Of a stretch of DNA of 21,066 nucleotides, positions 6,744 through 17,214 are shown one piece after another. The notes beneath the pieces are model-generated. The model worked only from the letters and a program-made list of their open reading frames with translations, did not search any database and had not been told where the DNA came from. This stretch comes from Vicinamibacteria bacterium (GTDB lineage Bacteria > Acidobacteriota > Vicinamibacteria > Fen-336 > JAGNNV01): contig JAENWE010000376.1 in NCBI GenBank assembly GCA_016650185.1, forward strand, positions 1 to 21,066. Reading direction: 5' to 3'. Made by a program: the position numbers and the translations under genes. Numbering within the stretch: position 1 is the stretch's first letter; the number at the start of each line of letters is the position of its first letter.

Positions 6744-9251
6744 ATGACCCAGAACGATTACGCCCTCGTCACCCTCCCCGTCAATATCGCCGACGAGATG
6801 AAGCAGTCCTACATGGACTACGCCATGTCGGTGATCATCGGCCGCGCCCTTCCCGACGTTCGGGACGGAATGAAGCCCGCCAACCGTCGGGTGCTCTACA
6901 CCATGCACGAGATGGGCCTGGTCCCCGGCAAGCCGTTCCGGAAGAGCGCCGGCATCGTCGGCGACGTGATGGGCAAGTACCACCCCCACGGCGACGCTCC
7001 GGTCTACGACACCCTGGTCCGCATGGCTCAGGCCTTCAACATGCGCGCCATCCTGGTGGAAGGCCAGGGCAACTTCGGTTCGGTGGACGGAGATCGCCCC
7101 GCGGCCATGCGCTACACCGAGGCCCGGCTGACCAAGATCGCCACCACCATGATGGCAGACCTCGACAAGGAAACCGTCGAGTTCCAGCCGAACTACGACG
7201 ATCGCCTCGAAGAGCCGACCGTTCTGCCCACCGTCCTGCCCGCCCTGTTGGTCAATGGATCCTCCGGCATCGCGGTAGGCATGGCCACCAATATTCCGCC
7301 CCATAATCTTGGCGAAGTGGTGGACGGCCTCGTCTACCTGGTGGAGAACCAGTCGCTCTCGGACGACGAGCGGACCGTGGGCCTGCTCGAACGGATCACC
7401 GGCCCGGACTTCCCCACCGGCGGGTACATTCTCGGCAAGAGCGGAATCCGGCAGGCCTATCTCACCGGCCGCGGCTCCGTCACCATGCGAGCCCGCGCGG
7501 AGATTGAGAAGCGGAAGGGCGACAAGGAATCGATCGTCGTCACCGAGATCCCCTTCCAGGTCAACAAAGCCAGGGTCATCGAGAAGATCGCCGAGCTCTG
7601 GCGGGAGAAGAAGATCGACGGGATCACCGAAGTTCGCGACGAGAGCGACCGGCGCGGCATGCGCATGGTCGTGGATATCCGCAAGGGCGAATCGGCTCAG
7701 GTCATCCTCAATCAGCTCTACAAGCAGACCCAGCTCCAGGACACCTTCGGGATCATTCTTCTCGCCATCGTGCACAAACGGCCCCGGGTCCTCACCCTCC
7801 TCCAGGCCTGCGACTACTTCATCGGCTTCCGCCGCGAGGTGGTGCGCCGCCGGATCGAGTTCGACCTGCGAAAGGCCGAAGCCCGCGCCCATATCCTCCG
7901 CGGCTATGTCATCGCCCTCGACAATCTCGATGCCGTGATCGCGCTCATCCGCAACGCCCCAGCACCCCTCGAAGCGCGCAGCCAGCTCATTGAGCGATTC
8001 GCGCTTTCCGAGATCCAGGCGATCGCGATTCTTGAACTGCAACTGCAGCGCCTGACCGGCCTCGAACGGCAGAAGATCCTCAACGAACTCGCGGAGATCG
8101 AAGCGACCATCTCTCGCCTCCAGGTAATCCTTGGAAGCAAGAGCGAGATCGACCTGATTGTGGTCGCTGAACTCAAGAGTCTGAAGGGCGCCCACGGGGA
8201 TGAGCGCCGCACCGAGCTGATCGACGCGCCCGACGACATTTCGATCGAAGACACGATCGCGGACGAGGATGTGGCCATTTCCATAACCCACGACGGCTAC
8301 ATCAAGCGCACGCCCATGACCCTCTATCGCAGCCAGCGCCGAGGCGGGCGCGGGCGCGTGGGCATGAAGACCAAGGAAGAGGATTTCGTTGAGAACCTGT
8401 TCGTGGCTTCGACGCACTCGTACATTCTTATCTTCACCAATCGCGGGCGCCTGTATTGGCTCAAGGTGCACGAAATTCCAGACGTGGGGCCCGGCGCCAA
8501 GGGGAAGGCGGCCGTAAATCTCGTCCGCCTTCAGGACGGCGAAAAAATCGCGGCCTTCGTCGCCTGTCGGGATTTTGAAGCCGAGGGCCACATCGTCCTC
8601 GCCACCCGCAAGGGCATCATCAAGAAGACGAAGCTGGCTTCATTCTCTAAACCGAGGCCGGGAGGCATCATCGCTCTCTCCGTCGAAGAAGACGACGCCC
8701 TGATCGACGCCATGCAGACCACCGGCGCCGATCAGCTGCTCCTCAGCACCCGCGGCGGCATGGCCATCCGGTTCGAAGAGACAGACGTGCGACCTATGGG
8801 TCGGACCGCCTATGGAGTCAAGGGTATCGACCTCGACGAGGGCGACGCCGTGATGTCGCTCGAAGTGGTCCGAGAGGCGGGACGGGTGCTGACCGTCTGC
8901 GAGAACGGCTACGGAAAGTGCACGCCCATGGAGGAATATAGAGTCCAGGGCCGGGGCGGCAAGGGCATTATCAACATCAAGACCGAGGGCCGGAACGGGG
9001 CGGTGATCGGAGTCATCTTCATCAGCGGCGATGAGGGCGTGATGCTCATTACCGGCAAGGGTATGATCATAAGGACGAGGTCAACCGAAATCTCAACTAT
9101 GGGTCGAAACACGCAGGGCGTGCGTCTGATCCAGACCGACGATGGCGACCAGTTGGTTTCCATCGCTCGCCTCGCCGAAAAGGACGAAGCCGCGGACGGC
9201 GACACGGCCGCAGAAGAGACGCCAACAGAAACATCAGGGAGCGAATCATGA
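6744..9251 (+). CDS. gyrA: DNA gyrase subunit A
   Basis: This encodes 835 residues (E. coli 875). GyrA performs double-strand breakage and passage and wraps DNA with its C-terminal beta-pinwheel. The winged-helix region has the catalytic tyrosine in AAMRYTEARLTKIA (Tyr124). The GyrA-box is QRRGGRG at about residue 530, confirming gyrase rather than topoisomerase IV. An acidic, Glu/Thr/Ser-rich tail ends the protein. In the quinolone-determining region the sequence is YHPHGDAPVYDT. Ala85 therefore stands where E. coli has Ser83, while Asp89 (E. coli Asp87) is kept. The gene starts 24 bp after gyrB, an AGAAGGA about 18 nt upstream being the likely ribosome site. Its TGA overlaps the ATG of the next gene. 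Confidence 0.97.
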   Translation: MTQNDYALVTLPVNIADEMKQSYMDYAMSVIIGRALPDVRDGMKPANRRVLYTMHEMGLVPGKPFRKSAGIVGDVMGKYHPHGDAPVYDTLVRMAQAFNMRAILVEGQGNFGSVDGDRPAAMRYTEARLTKIATTMMADLDKETVEFQPNYDDRLEEPTVLPTVLPALLVNGSSGIAVGMATNIPPHNLGEVVDGLVYLVENQSLSDDERTVGLLERITGPDFPTGGYILGKSGIRQAYLTGRGSVTMRARAEIEKRKGDKESIVVTEIPFQVNKARVIEKIAELWREKKIDGITEVRDESDRRGMRMVVDIRKGESAQVILNQLYKQTQLQDTFGIILLAIVHKRPRVLTLLQACDYFIGFRREVVRRRIEFDLRKAEARAHILRGYVIALDNLDAVIALIRNAPAPLEARSQLIERFALSEIQAIAILELQLQRLTGLERQKILNELAEIEATISRLQVILGSKSEIDLIVVAELKSLKGAHGDERRTELIDAPDDISIEDTIADEDVAISITHDGYIKRTPMTLYRSQRRGGRGRVGMKTKEEDFVENLFVASTHSYILIFTNRGRLYWLKVHEIPDVGPGAKGKAAVNLVRLQDGEKIAAFVACRDFEAEGHIVLATRKGIIKKTKLASFSKPRPGGIIALSVEEDDALIDAMQTTGADQLLLSTRGGMAIRFEETDVRPMGRTAYGVKGIDLDEGDAVMSLEVVREAGRVLTVCENGYGKCTPMEEYRVQGRGGKGIINIKTEGRNGAVIGVIFISGDEGVMLITGKGMIIRTRSTEISTMGRNTQGVRLIQTDDGDQLVSIARLAEKDEAADGDTAAEETPTETSGSES

Positions 9252-9919
9252 AAAAGTCTTACGTCGGTTTCGCCGCAGCGGCAGCGCTAGCCGCCTCCAC
9301 GATCGCTTGCGGGAGCCAGGAGGGACATGTCATCGAGAGCTTCTTTCGGGCCACCCTGGCCAAGGACTCCCAGACCGTGTCGAGTTTCGCGGTCGTCCAG
9401 TTTGACGAACCCCTCAAGAGCTGGAAGGTCAAGAGTATTGGCGAAGAGCAGCGCGTTCCAACTCCTCTCGGCGACCTGGCAGCGGCCCACAATGCGGCCG
9501 AGGAAGCCGCGGCCCAAAACAAGAGGGACCAAGGTGCTTACTTCAATGCTCACCCGCTTGAGGTCGACACCGTGAAGTCCATGGTGGAGAACGGCGCCGC
9601 TGTCCCGGCCAAACTCCAGGAAACCGCAGCCGCGTGGAAGAAGTTCATGGATGCCGACAACGAACTCAAAGGGAAAGTGTCCGAAACCCAAGGGGCCTAC
9701 GATCGAGAGAAGCGCCTCGTGACCATGTCCACGGGTAAGGGGCCGGACGCCGATTCTCTGGTCGGGGATCTTGTGACCAAGACGGCAATCGTCGAGGTCG
9801 ACACAGGCGTCGAGGTCAAGACCTACGCGATTCAACTGCGCAAGTACGACGTCGCGCCAACGGGCCAGGCCACGAAAGTCATGAGCCGATGGCTCATTCA
9901 GTCGATCACCCCGCAATAG
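9248..9919 (+). CDS. Putative lipoprotein, translationally coupled to gyrA
   Basis: This encodes 223 residues of unknown function. The N-terminus has a Lys-Lys start, a hydrophobic Ala-rich stretch and a candidate lipobox TIAC ending at Cys21, followed by Gly-Ser. This predicts a secreted lipoprotein, though Thr at -3 is not the usual Leu. The middle (about 75-150) is Ala/Glu/Lys-rich and probably helical. The C-terminal part alternates polar and hydrophobic residues like beta strands (TAIVEVDTGVEVKTYAIQL) and ends SRWLIQSITPQ. The ATG lies in the ATGA overlap with the gyrA stop, with a strong AGGGAG site 6 nt upstream inside gyrA. Translation is therefore very likely coupled. It ends 21 bp before the convergent uvrD stop. 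I recognise no enzymatic motif. Confidence 0.85.
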   Translation: MKKSYVGFAAAAALAASTIACGSQEGHVIESFFRATLAKDSQTVSSFAVVQFDEPLKSWKVKSIGEEQRVPTPLGDLAAAHNAAEEAAAQNKRDQGAYFNAHPLEVDTVKSMVENGAAVPAKLQETAAAWKKFMDADNELKGKVSETQGAYDREKRLVTMSTGKGPDADSLVGDLVTKTAIVEVDTGVEVKTYAIQLRKYDVAPTGQATKVMSRWLIQSITPQ

Positions 9920-9940
9920 ATAGCCGAAACCCCCAGAACA

Positions 9941-12064
9941 CTAGGCGGGCTTCAGACCGGCAAACTTCGCGAGAAGCCTGGTCGCACCGCGGCCCTGGAA
10001 CGAGACGGTGAGCTTCGCGTCTTCCCCCCCGCCCTCGACGCGGAGCACCGTGCCGTAGCCGAAGCGATCGTGCACCACGCTCTGTCCGGGTCTGAAACGC
10101 ACCGTCCGCGTCGGCCCCGGGTCAGTCTCTTGAGCGGCCATGCCGGCCGGAGGCGGGCTGGATCTCGAACCGACGGCCGGGCCCTCAAAGCACTCGGGTG
10201 GTATCTCCGAGAGAAAGCGGCTCGGCACCGTCACCCGTCGATCCCCGAAATAGGATCGTTCCCGGGCCCGGGTCAGGACCAGACGGTTTCGCGCCCGGGT
10301 CATGCCCACGTAGCAAAGTCGACGCTCCTCTTCCATCTGTCCGGAATCCTGAACCGCGCGCATATGCGGAATCAGCCCTTCCTCCATTCCCACCAGAAAC
10401 ACGGTGTCGAACTCCAGACCCTTTGCGGCATGCAGGGTCATCAGCAGGACTGGAGCATCGTCACGGATCGAGTCAGCGTCCGCGAGCAGAAAAGTGCGGT
10501 CAAGAAACTCGCGCAGCCCCAGACCTTCTCTTTCCTCAAAGTCCGTGGCGGCTATCCGCAGCTCCTTGAGGTTCAAGAGTCGATCCTCTCGAATGGGAGA
10601 CGGCTCATCGTCGATCAGGGCCTCGTAGCCGGTCTTCTCGATCACCGCCTCTACGAGCGCGCCCGGACCGAGGGTCTCCGGCAATCGCCGGAGCGAAGAA
10701 ACGAGAGACGCGAACCGCGACAGCGCCGCTCGCGTCCGCGTTGGCACAGCCTCGGCCACGAGCACGTCCAGGAGTCCTTCGAAGAGGGAAACGCCGCGAC
10801 GCTGGGCGGCGAGGGTGAGAGCGGCGAGCGTCTGCTCGCCTACCCCCCGCGGAGGAACGTTCACCACCCGTCGAAAGGCGGAGTCGTCATCTGGGTTCAA
10901 GGTCAGCCGAAGATACGACAACACGTCGCGAATCTCGCGGCGGGCATAAAAGCCGACCGCGCCCACCACCTGGTAACGAATGCGCGCCCCGGCGAGGGCC
11001 TCTTCAAGCGCCCGGCTCTGGGAGTTCATCCTATAGAGACAGGCCACGCGGAGACCGTCGCCGCCCCGTTGAATGTCCGCGGCCACCCTGGAGGCCTCGT
11101 CGTACTCGTCCCGGGCCACCAGACTCTCCACGTATCGTCCGCCTGGGCGCATCGCCCTAAGGGTCTTGCCAATCCGATTCTCGTTCTTCACCACAAGGCC
11201 AGAGGCGGCGTCGAGGATCGACTGGGTGGAGCGATAGTTCTCCTCCAGCCGGAGAATCGCCGCCCCCGGAAAGTCCCGCTCGAACTCCAGGATGTTCCGG
11301 AGGTCGGCGCCCCGCCACGAATAGATCGATTGGTCCTCGTCGCCCACCACCGTGATGTTCTTGTGAGCCGCCGCGAGGGCTCGCACGATTCGATACTGCA
11401 GACGGTTCGTGTCCTGATATTCGTCGACCAGAATGTACCGGAAGGCCAGTTGCGAATCTCGCACGAGAACATCGCTCTCCTCGAGCAGCCGAGCCGAAAA
11501 AGCCAGCAGATCATCGAAGTCCACGGCTTTGGCGGCTCGAAGGCCGGCGTTGTAACGGCCTGCGAGCTCGTTCAAGACTTCGATTCGATAGTCGCGCACA
11601 TCCGCTTCGGAGCAGGGTCGTCCGTTCTTTTGCATCGACAGAAGAGACAGAACTCGGCGAGGAGCGTAGGTCTTGTCGGAAAGGCCGGTCGAGGCGATCG
11701 CTCGCTTGACCAAGGAAAGGCACTCGTCCTGGTCATAGATCACGAACTGTCGAGACAGTCCCGCGTCTTCCGGATGTCGCCGGAGGATGCGCACGCACAG
11801 AGCGTGAAAGGTCATGATCCAGGCCGAGGTCGCGCGTGGGCCCAACCGCTCTTCGATGCGACGGCGCATTTCGTCCGCGGCCTTGTTGGTGAAGGTGACG
11901 GCCAGGATGTCCCTCGGATCCACGCCGAGGTCAGACACCAGGAAAGACACTCGTTCGGTGATCACCCGCGTCTTCCCGCTCCCCGCGCCGGCCAGGATGA
12001 GAGTTGGCCCGTGGGCCGCGCGCACCGCCGCCACCTGCTCGGCGCTTAGCGCGAGGGAATTCAC
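9941..12064 (-). CDS. uvrD: Superfamily 1 DNA helicase, UvrD/PcrA type
   Basis: This encodes 707 residues (E. coli UvrD 720), an ATP-dependent 3'-5' helicase of nucleotide excision and mismatch repair and of replication-fork and RNA-polymerase clearance. The helicase motifs are in order: Q motif LSAEQVAAV (6-14), Walker A AGAGSGKT (25-32), Walker B ILVDEYQDTN (211-220), motif III VVGDEDQSIYSWRGA (239-253), motif IV LEENYRST (273-280), then LMTLHAAKGLEFDTVF and EEERRLCYVGMTRARNRL. After a Ser/Pro-rich linker, residues about 655-707 (VHDRFGYGTVLRV) form the small Tudor-like tail that contacts RNA polymerase in PcrA/UvrD. The start is GTG at 12064, 15 bp after the glmS stop. It is the last gene of the operon and converges on the gyrA-lipoprotein unit. 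Assignment to UvrD or PcrA is arbitrary at this distance. Confidence 0.95.
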   Translation of the reverse strand: MNSLALSAEQVAAVRAAHGPTLILAGAGSGKTRVITERVSFLVSDLGVDPRDILAVTFTNKAADEMRRRIEERLGPRATSAWIMTFHALCVRILRRHPEDAGLSRQFVIYDQDECLSLVKRAIASTGLSDKTYAPRRVLSLLSMQKNGRPCSEADVRDYRIEVLNELAGRYNAGLRAAKAVDFDDLLAFSARLLEESDVLVRDSQLAFRYILVDEYQDTNRLQYRIVRALAAAHKNITVVGDEDQSIYSWRGADLRNILEFERDFPGAAILRLEENYRSTQSILDAASGLVVKNENRIGKTLRAMRPGGRYVESLVARDEYDEASRVAADIQRGGDGLRVACLYRMNSQSRALEEALAGARIRYQVVGAVGFYARREIRDVLSYLRLTLNPDDDSAFRRVVNVPPRGVGEQTLAALTLAAQRRGVSLFEGLLDVLVAEAVPTRTRAALSRFASLVSSLRRLPETLGPGALVEAVIEKTGYEALIDDEPSPIREDRLLNLKELRIAATDFEEREGLGLREFLDRTFLLADADSIRDDAPVLLMTLHAAKGLEFDTVFLVGMEEGLIPHMRAVQDSGQMEEERRLCYVGMTRARNRLVLTRARERSYFGDRRVTVPSRFLSEIPPECFEGPAVGSRSSPPPAGMAAQETDPGPTRTVRFRPGQSVVHDRFGYGTVLRVEGGGEDAKLTVSFQGRGATRLLAKFAGLKPA

Positions 12065-12079
12065 CGAAGGGCTTTTGAA

Positions 12080-13942
<1,863 letters not shown>

Positions 13943-13974
13943 GGTCTTTGACCTCTACCTGAGTCTTCGCCGGA

Positions 13975-15360
13975 TCAAGATTTTTTCGCTCTGCGGCTCA
14001 CCCATCCGGGCTTGTTCTCCTGGCGAGCCCGTCCGAGCGCAAGAGCTCCGTCCGGCACGTCCTTGGTAATGACGCTTCCCGCCGCGATGTATGCGCCGCG
14101 TCCGACCGTGACGGGTGCGACCAGAATCGAGTTGCTGCCCACGAAAGCGCCATCTTCAACCGTGGTCTTGCTTTTGACGACACCGTCGTAATTGCAGGTA
14201 ATGGAGCCCGCGCCAATGTTGGCTTTTGCGCCAATCGTGGCGTCGCCCAGGTAGGAGAGATGAGGGGCCTTGGATCCGGGGCCGAGAATGGTCTTCTTGA
14301 GCTCAACGAAGTTACCAACCTTGGCGTTTTCTCCCACCACCGAATCCGGGCGAATGTGGGCGAAAGGTCCGACGGTTGCTCCTGCCGATACTTTGGAGAG
14401 TCGAACGAGACAGGAATCCAAAATCACCGCGCCCGCGTCGATCTCCGAATCCTCAATCCGGCAGAAAGGCCCGACCACCGCCCCCGACTCGATCACGGTC
14501 GTCCCTTCAAGGATGGTGAAGGCTCGAATTCGAGCGCCCCGTGCGATACGGACATCCGGGCCGACGAGAACGGTGTCTGGTTGCTCAATCGATACGCCGG
14601 CCGACATATGAAAGGTGGCGCGTCGTCTGTAGATCTCACCCTCCACGCTCGCGAGCTCGGTCGGGGTATTGACGCCGGTCGCTTCGGCCGGATCGTCCAG
14701 CAAAAGCGCCTCAACTTGATGGCCGGCGGCGACCATCATGCCTATCGCGTCGGTAAGATAGAACTCACTCTGGGCGTTGTTCGAACGCACGTTCTGGATG
14801 GTCTCACGCAGTCGAGGGCCGTCGAAGACATACACGCTGGCATTGACCTCGGTAATCAGAAGCTCCTCTGGGGTCGCGTCTTTGGCTTCAACGATGCGCA
14901 AGACCGCCCCCGAATCGTCGCGAACCACGCGACCATAGGCGCTTGGTGACGGGGCCTGGAAGGAGATCAGGGCCGCCGCCGCGTCGGATGCCTCTCGCAT
15001 CGCGCAAAGGGTTCCGAGAGTCTCAGCGCGAAGAAGAGGCACGTCCCCGGCCAGAACCACGATCGCGATTCCGGGCTCGGAGGGTATTTCTCTTAGCGCC
15101 ACCAGAACCGCATGGCCAGTGCCAAGTTGGGGTTCCTGGATGACGAAGCCGAGGTTGGTCCTTGCTCCGCAAGCAGCCCGGACGATTGCCGCTTCATGCC
15201 CGACCACCACCAGGGCAGAAGCCCCGATTTCATCACACAGATCAAGGGTGTAGCGCACTAGGGGCTGCCCCGCCGCGAGGTGGACCACCTTGGGTAGCGC
15301 GGAGTTCATCCGCGTGCCCTTGCCGGCCGCCAGCACGACCGCCCGGAGTCCAGAAGCCAT
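13975..15360 (-). CDS. glmU: Bifunctional GlcNAc-1-P uridyltransferase / GlcN-1-P acetyltransferase
   Basis: This encodes 461 residues (E. coli 456). GlmU acetylates glucosamine-1-phosphate and then transfers UMP to give UDP-GlcNAc. The N-terminal pyrophosphorylase domain has the nucleotide-binding signature VVLAAGKGTRMNSALPKV (8-25), then QLGTGHAV and LAGDVPLL. The C-terminal half is a left-handed beta helix of hexapeptide repeats from about residue 250. It carries the acetyltransferase active-site His in KAPHLSYLGDATIG and the IGAGSITCNYDG motif. The C-terminal tail is basic (SRRAKKS). It is transcribed just ahead of glmS, so consecutive steps of UDP-GlcNAc synthesis are co-expressed. GlmM, the mutase between them, is not in the window. 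Confidence 0.97.
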   Translation of the reverse strand: MASGLRAVVLAAGKGTRMNSALPKVVHLAAGQPLVRYTLDLCDEIGASALVVVGHEAAIVRAACGARTNLGFVIQEPQLGTGHAVLVALREIPSEPGIAIVVLAGDVPLLRAETLGTLCAMREASDAAAALISFQAPSPSAYGRVVRDDSGAVLRIVEAKDATPEELLITEVNASVYVFDGPRLRETIQNVRSNNAQSEFYLTDAIGMMVAAGHQVEALLLDDPAEATGVNTPTELASVEGEIYRRRATFHMSAGVSIEQPDTVLVGPDVRIARGARIRAFTILEGTTVIESGAVVGPFCRIEDSEIDAGAVILDSCLVRLSKVSAGATVGPFAHIRPDSVVGENAKVGNFVELKKTILGPGSKAPHLSYLGDATIGAKANIGAGSITCNYDGVVKSKTTVEDGAFVGSNSILVAPVTVGRGAYIAAGSVITKDVPDGALALGRARQENKPGWVSRRAKKS

Positions 15361-15408
15361 CAGCGAAGTGAACTTGGAGAGCGGTTCCGGGGCGGACGCT
15401 GTCAGGAC

Positions 15409-15915
15409 TCAGGCCGCGATCAGGGCGTCGAACGCCGGGTTCCCGATGAGGGTGGCGAACTCAGCGTCCAGGGGCGCTTGGGCCCGCCGCTCGGCGGAAA
15501 GAGAGCAGGCGGAGGTCAGCGAGGCGAGCGCCTCGTCAACTCGGTCGCGTCGCACGCGGACAATCGCGAGGACGTAGTGCGCATCTGCGTTCCTCGGCTC
15601 CTCGGAGATGACCTGGGTGAGGGTCGTCTCGGCCGCGTCGAGGTCATCCGCGTTTAGAGCCATGATGCCTGCAAGCAACCGTTCGGAGGGATTCTTGGGG
15701 CGTCCCGGGCGCGCCACCTCCGAGGCGACGTTCATGGCCGCGTATCGGCGAGCCCGGTCGAGGATGTCGATCTCTTCTCCGAATTGAGTCTCGATGACAG
15801 CCAGCGACTCTCTGGCTTTGTCGGTTTCCCCCTTGAAGGCCGCGCGAACCAGCTTCGCAAACGCTTCGGTGGCGAGGTCTCTTCGGCGGTCATCCGCTAG
15901 CGGCTTCTTGGACAT
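15409..15915 (-). CDS. Small cytoplasmic TPR-repeat protein, function unknown
   Basis: This encodes 168 residues and is the first gene of the operon with glmU, glmS and uvrD (48 bp before glmU). There is no signal peptide or membrane segment, so it is probably cytoplasmic. Two TPR-like helix pairs are visible: LLAGIMALNADDLDAAETTL (about 80-100), and YVLAIVRVRRDRVDEALASL (114-133). A capping helix with the common TPR-end pattern D.EFATLIGNPAFDALI (150-166) follows. An earlier Ala-rich pair (17-45) may be a third repeat. TPR proteins mediate protein contacts; the partner is unknown. Operon position hints at a link to cell-wall precursor synthesis, but that is inference. The ATG at 15915 has only a weak purine-rich upstream site. 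Confidence 0.8.
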   Translation of the reverse strand: MSKKPLADDRRRDLATEAFAKLVRAAFKGETDKARESLAVIETQFGEEIDILDRARRYAAMNVASEVARPGRPKNPSERLLAGIMALNADDLDAAETTLTQVISEEPRNADAHYVLAIVRVRRDRVDEALASLTSACSLSAERRAQAPLDAEFATLIGNPAFDALIAA

Positions 15916-16174
15916 TGGGTGACGATCTCTTTCTAACGAGGTAGGCAGGTGAAACGTATCGGAGCAAAACAGGTTCTTGGGGCAAACGACTGTTCCCGCA
16001 CGAACCGGTCAATGTACCACAGCGCGCGCATCTTTCCCCCTTGTGTCCGATAGAACAGTGAGTGGCCGAAGGGACACGATGAGGCGTCTCAAAGTGGTGA
16101 TCAGACCACACGCTCCCAGACATCCCACCAACAACCCAAAGTCTAATGGGATAGGCACTTAGCGAAGCCAGAGG
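15916..16174. promoter_or_regulatory. Divergent intergenic region between the glmU operon and lpxC
   Basis: This is a 259-bp gap without a gene, which must carry promoters for both directions. I found only a minus-strand TTGACC (16007-16012) without a good -10, and no convincing plus-strand pair. It contains CGAACCGGT (16001-16009), a 9-mer also found in the inverted repeat upstream of tonB (19762-19770). An imperfect GTGTCC/GGACAC inverted repeat flanks about 16042-16076. Function is not resolved. Confidence 0.4.
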
Positions 16175-17122
16175 ATGCCAGAGGCTGCAAGATCACAAAG
16201 GGAACAGCAATTGCAGAGCCAGAGTGCAACTGTGCGCCAACGCACCCTTCAAAGAACCGTAGAGACTCAAGGTGTCGGCCTTCATTGTGGGCGCCTGATT
16301 TCGATTCGGCTTGTCCCAGCCCCCGCCAACACCGGGGTTGTCTTTGTTCGCACCGACCTTGGGGGCCGTGAGGTCCCGGCCCGGGCCGAATGGGTGACGC
16401 AACAAGAACTCGCTATGTCCCTTCGTTGCGACGGGGCCCAGGTCTTGACCGTCGAGCACCTCATGGCCGCCTTCTATGCCACCGGCGTGGACAACGTGCG
16501 AGTCGAACTCGATGGCCCGGAGATTCCGGTTTTTGATGGTTCGTCGAGGATGTTTCTTCACCTGATTGATGAAGCAGGTATCAAGAATCTCGCCGCGTTC
16601 CAGAGCACCTTGGTTGTCCGCCGGCCGGTGCGCGTGGCCTCCTCGATGGGCGATCGCTATGTTCTGGTCGAGCCAGCGGATACGTTTGAGGTCGACTACT
16701 CGATCGACTTCGACCACGCCCTGGTGGGGAAGCAGCGGGTGACGCTCGAGGTCACCGAAGAGAGTTTCCGGAATGAGCTTTCGTCCGCGCGGACCTTCTG
16801 CTTTCTGAAGGATGTCGAGGCCATGCGCTCTCGAGGCCTAGCTCTCGGCGGCTCGCTCGACAGCGCGGTGGTGATCGGCGAAGATGGTTTCCTGTCCAAC
16901 CCCCGCATGAAAGACGAATTCGTCCGACACAAGGCGCTCGACGCCATTGGGGACCTGGCGCTGATTGGTTTCCGCCTTCGTGGACGAGTTGTCGCGGCTT
17001 GCGCCGGCCACGCACTTCATGCCGAGCTGGTCCGCGCGCTTCTGAAGGACCACGCGGCCTGGTCCATTGAAACCGGCGCCCCGCACACCTCCGGTTTCGG
17101 GTACGCCGGCGCGTCGGCCTGA
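16175..17122 (+). CDS. lpxC: UDP-3-O-acyl-N-acetylglucosamine deacetylase
   Basis: This encodes 315 residues from ATG 16175 (E. coli LpxC 305). LpxC is the zinc deacetylase that commits UDP-GlcNAc derivatives to lipid A, so the cell should have lipid A in its outer membrane. Zinc ligands are His95 in LTVEHLMAAF and His252 and Asp256 in RHKALDAIGD. The catalytic base pair is Glu94 and His279 in AGHALHAEL. The family normally begins close to the QRTL motif, but here 19 residues rich in Gln/Ser/Ala precede it. A GTG at 16232 would start the protein at VRQRTLQRTV (296 residues) and fits the family better. The ATG has AGAGG directly against it, too close to be a normal ribosome site. It is monocistronic, ending at the terminator 17155-17187. 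Confidence 0.95.
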   Translation: MPEAARSQREQQLQSQSATVRQRTLQRTVETQGVGLHCGRLISIRLVPAPANTGVVFVRTDLGGREVPARAEWVTQQELAMSLRCDGAQVLTVEHLMAAFYATGVDNVRVELDGPEIPVFDGSSRMFLHLIDEAGIKNLAAFQSTLVVRRPVRVASSMGDRYVLVEPADTFEVDYSIDFDHALVGKQRVTLEVTEESFRNELSSARTFCFLKDVEAMRSRGLALGGSLDSAVVIGEDGFLSNPRMKDEFVRHKALDAIGDLALIGFRLRGRVVAACAGHALHAELVRALLKDHAAWSIETGAPHTSGFGYAGASA

Positions 17123-17154
17123 ATCCTCCCCGTGGCCAAGGAGCCGCCATTCAA

Positions 17155-17187
17155 AAGAAAAGGCCCGCCAGAGGGCGGGCTTTCTTT
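17155..17187. terminator. Bidirectional intrinsic terminator between lpxC and exbD
   Basis: GCCCGCC (17163-17169) and GGCGGGC (17174-17180) form a perfect 7-bp GC stem with the loop AGAG. TTTCTTT follows on the plus strand, and an AAAAGAAAA run on the other side gives a T-rich tract on the minus strand. It therefore can end lpxC transcription rightward and the tonB-exbB-exbD-exbD operon leftward. Confidence 0.88.
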
Positions 17188-17214
17188 GCGCTTTCCTCCA
17201 GGGGCGGAGCGTTA

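Noticed and set aside
4491..8591. A 1366-codon open frame on the minus strand across gyrB and gyrA
   Set aside because: It lies exactly antisense to two unmistakable gyrase genes, has no recognisable domain and reflects GC-rich codon bias that removes stops on the opposite strand. It also spans the gap between the two genes, which a real gene would have no reason to do.
9920..9940. Terminator between the convergent lipoprotein gene and uvrD
   Set aside because: The 21-bp gap has no stem followed by a T-run. Transcripts may overlap or end by another mechanism.
10070..12049. A 659-codon plus-strand open frame
   Set aside because: It is antisense to uvrD, whose helicase motifs are complete on the minus strand. 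The antisense translation shows no domain.
13943..13974. glmS ribozyme in the glmS leader
   Set aside because: The glmU-glmS gap is only 32 bp, too short for the ribozyme, which is known mainly from Gram-positive bacteria.
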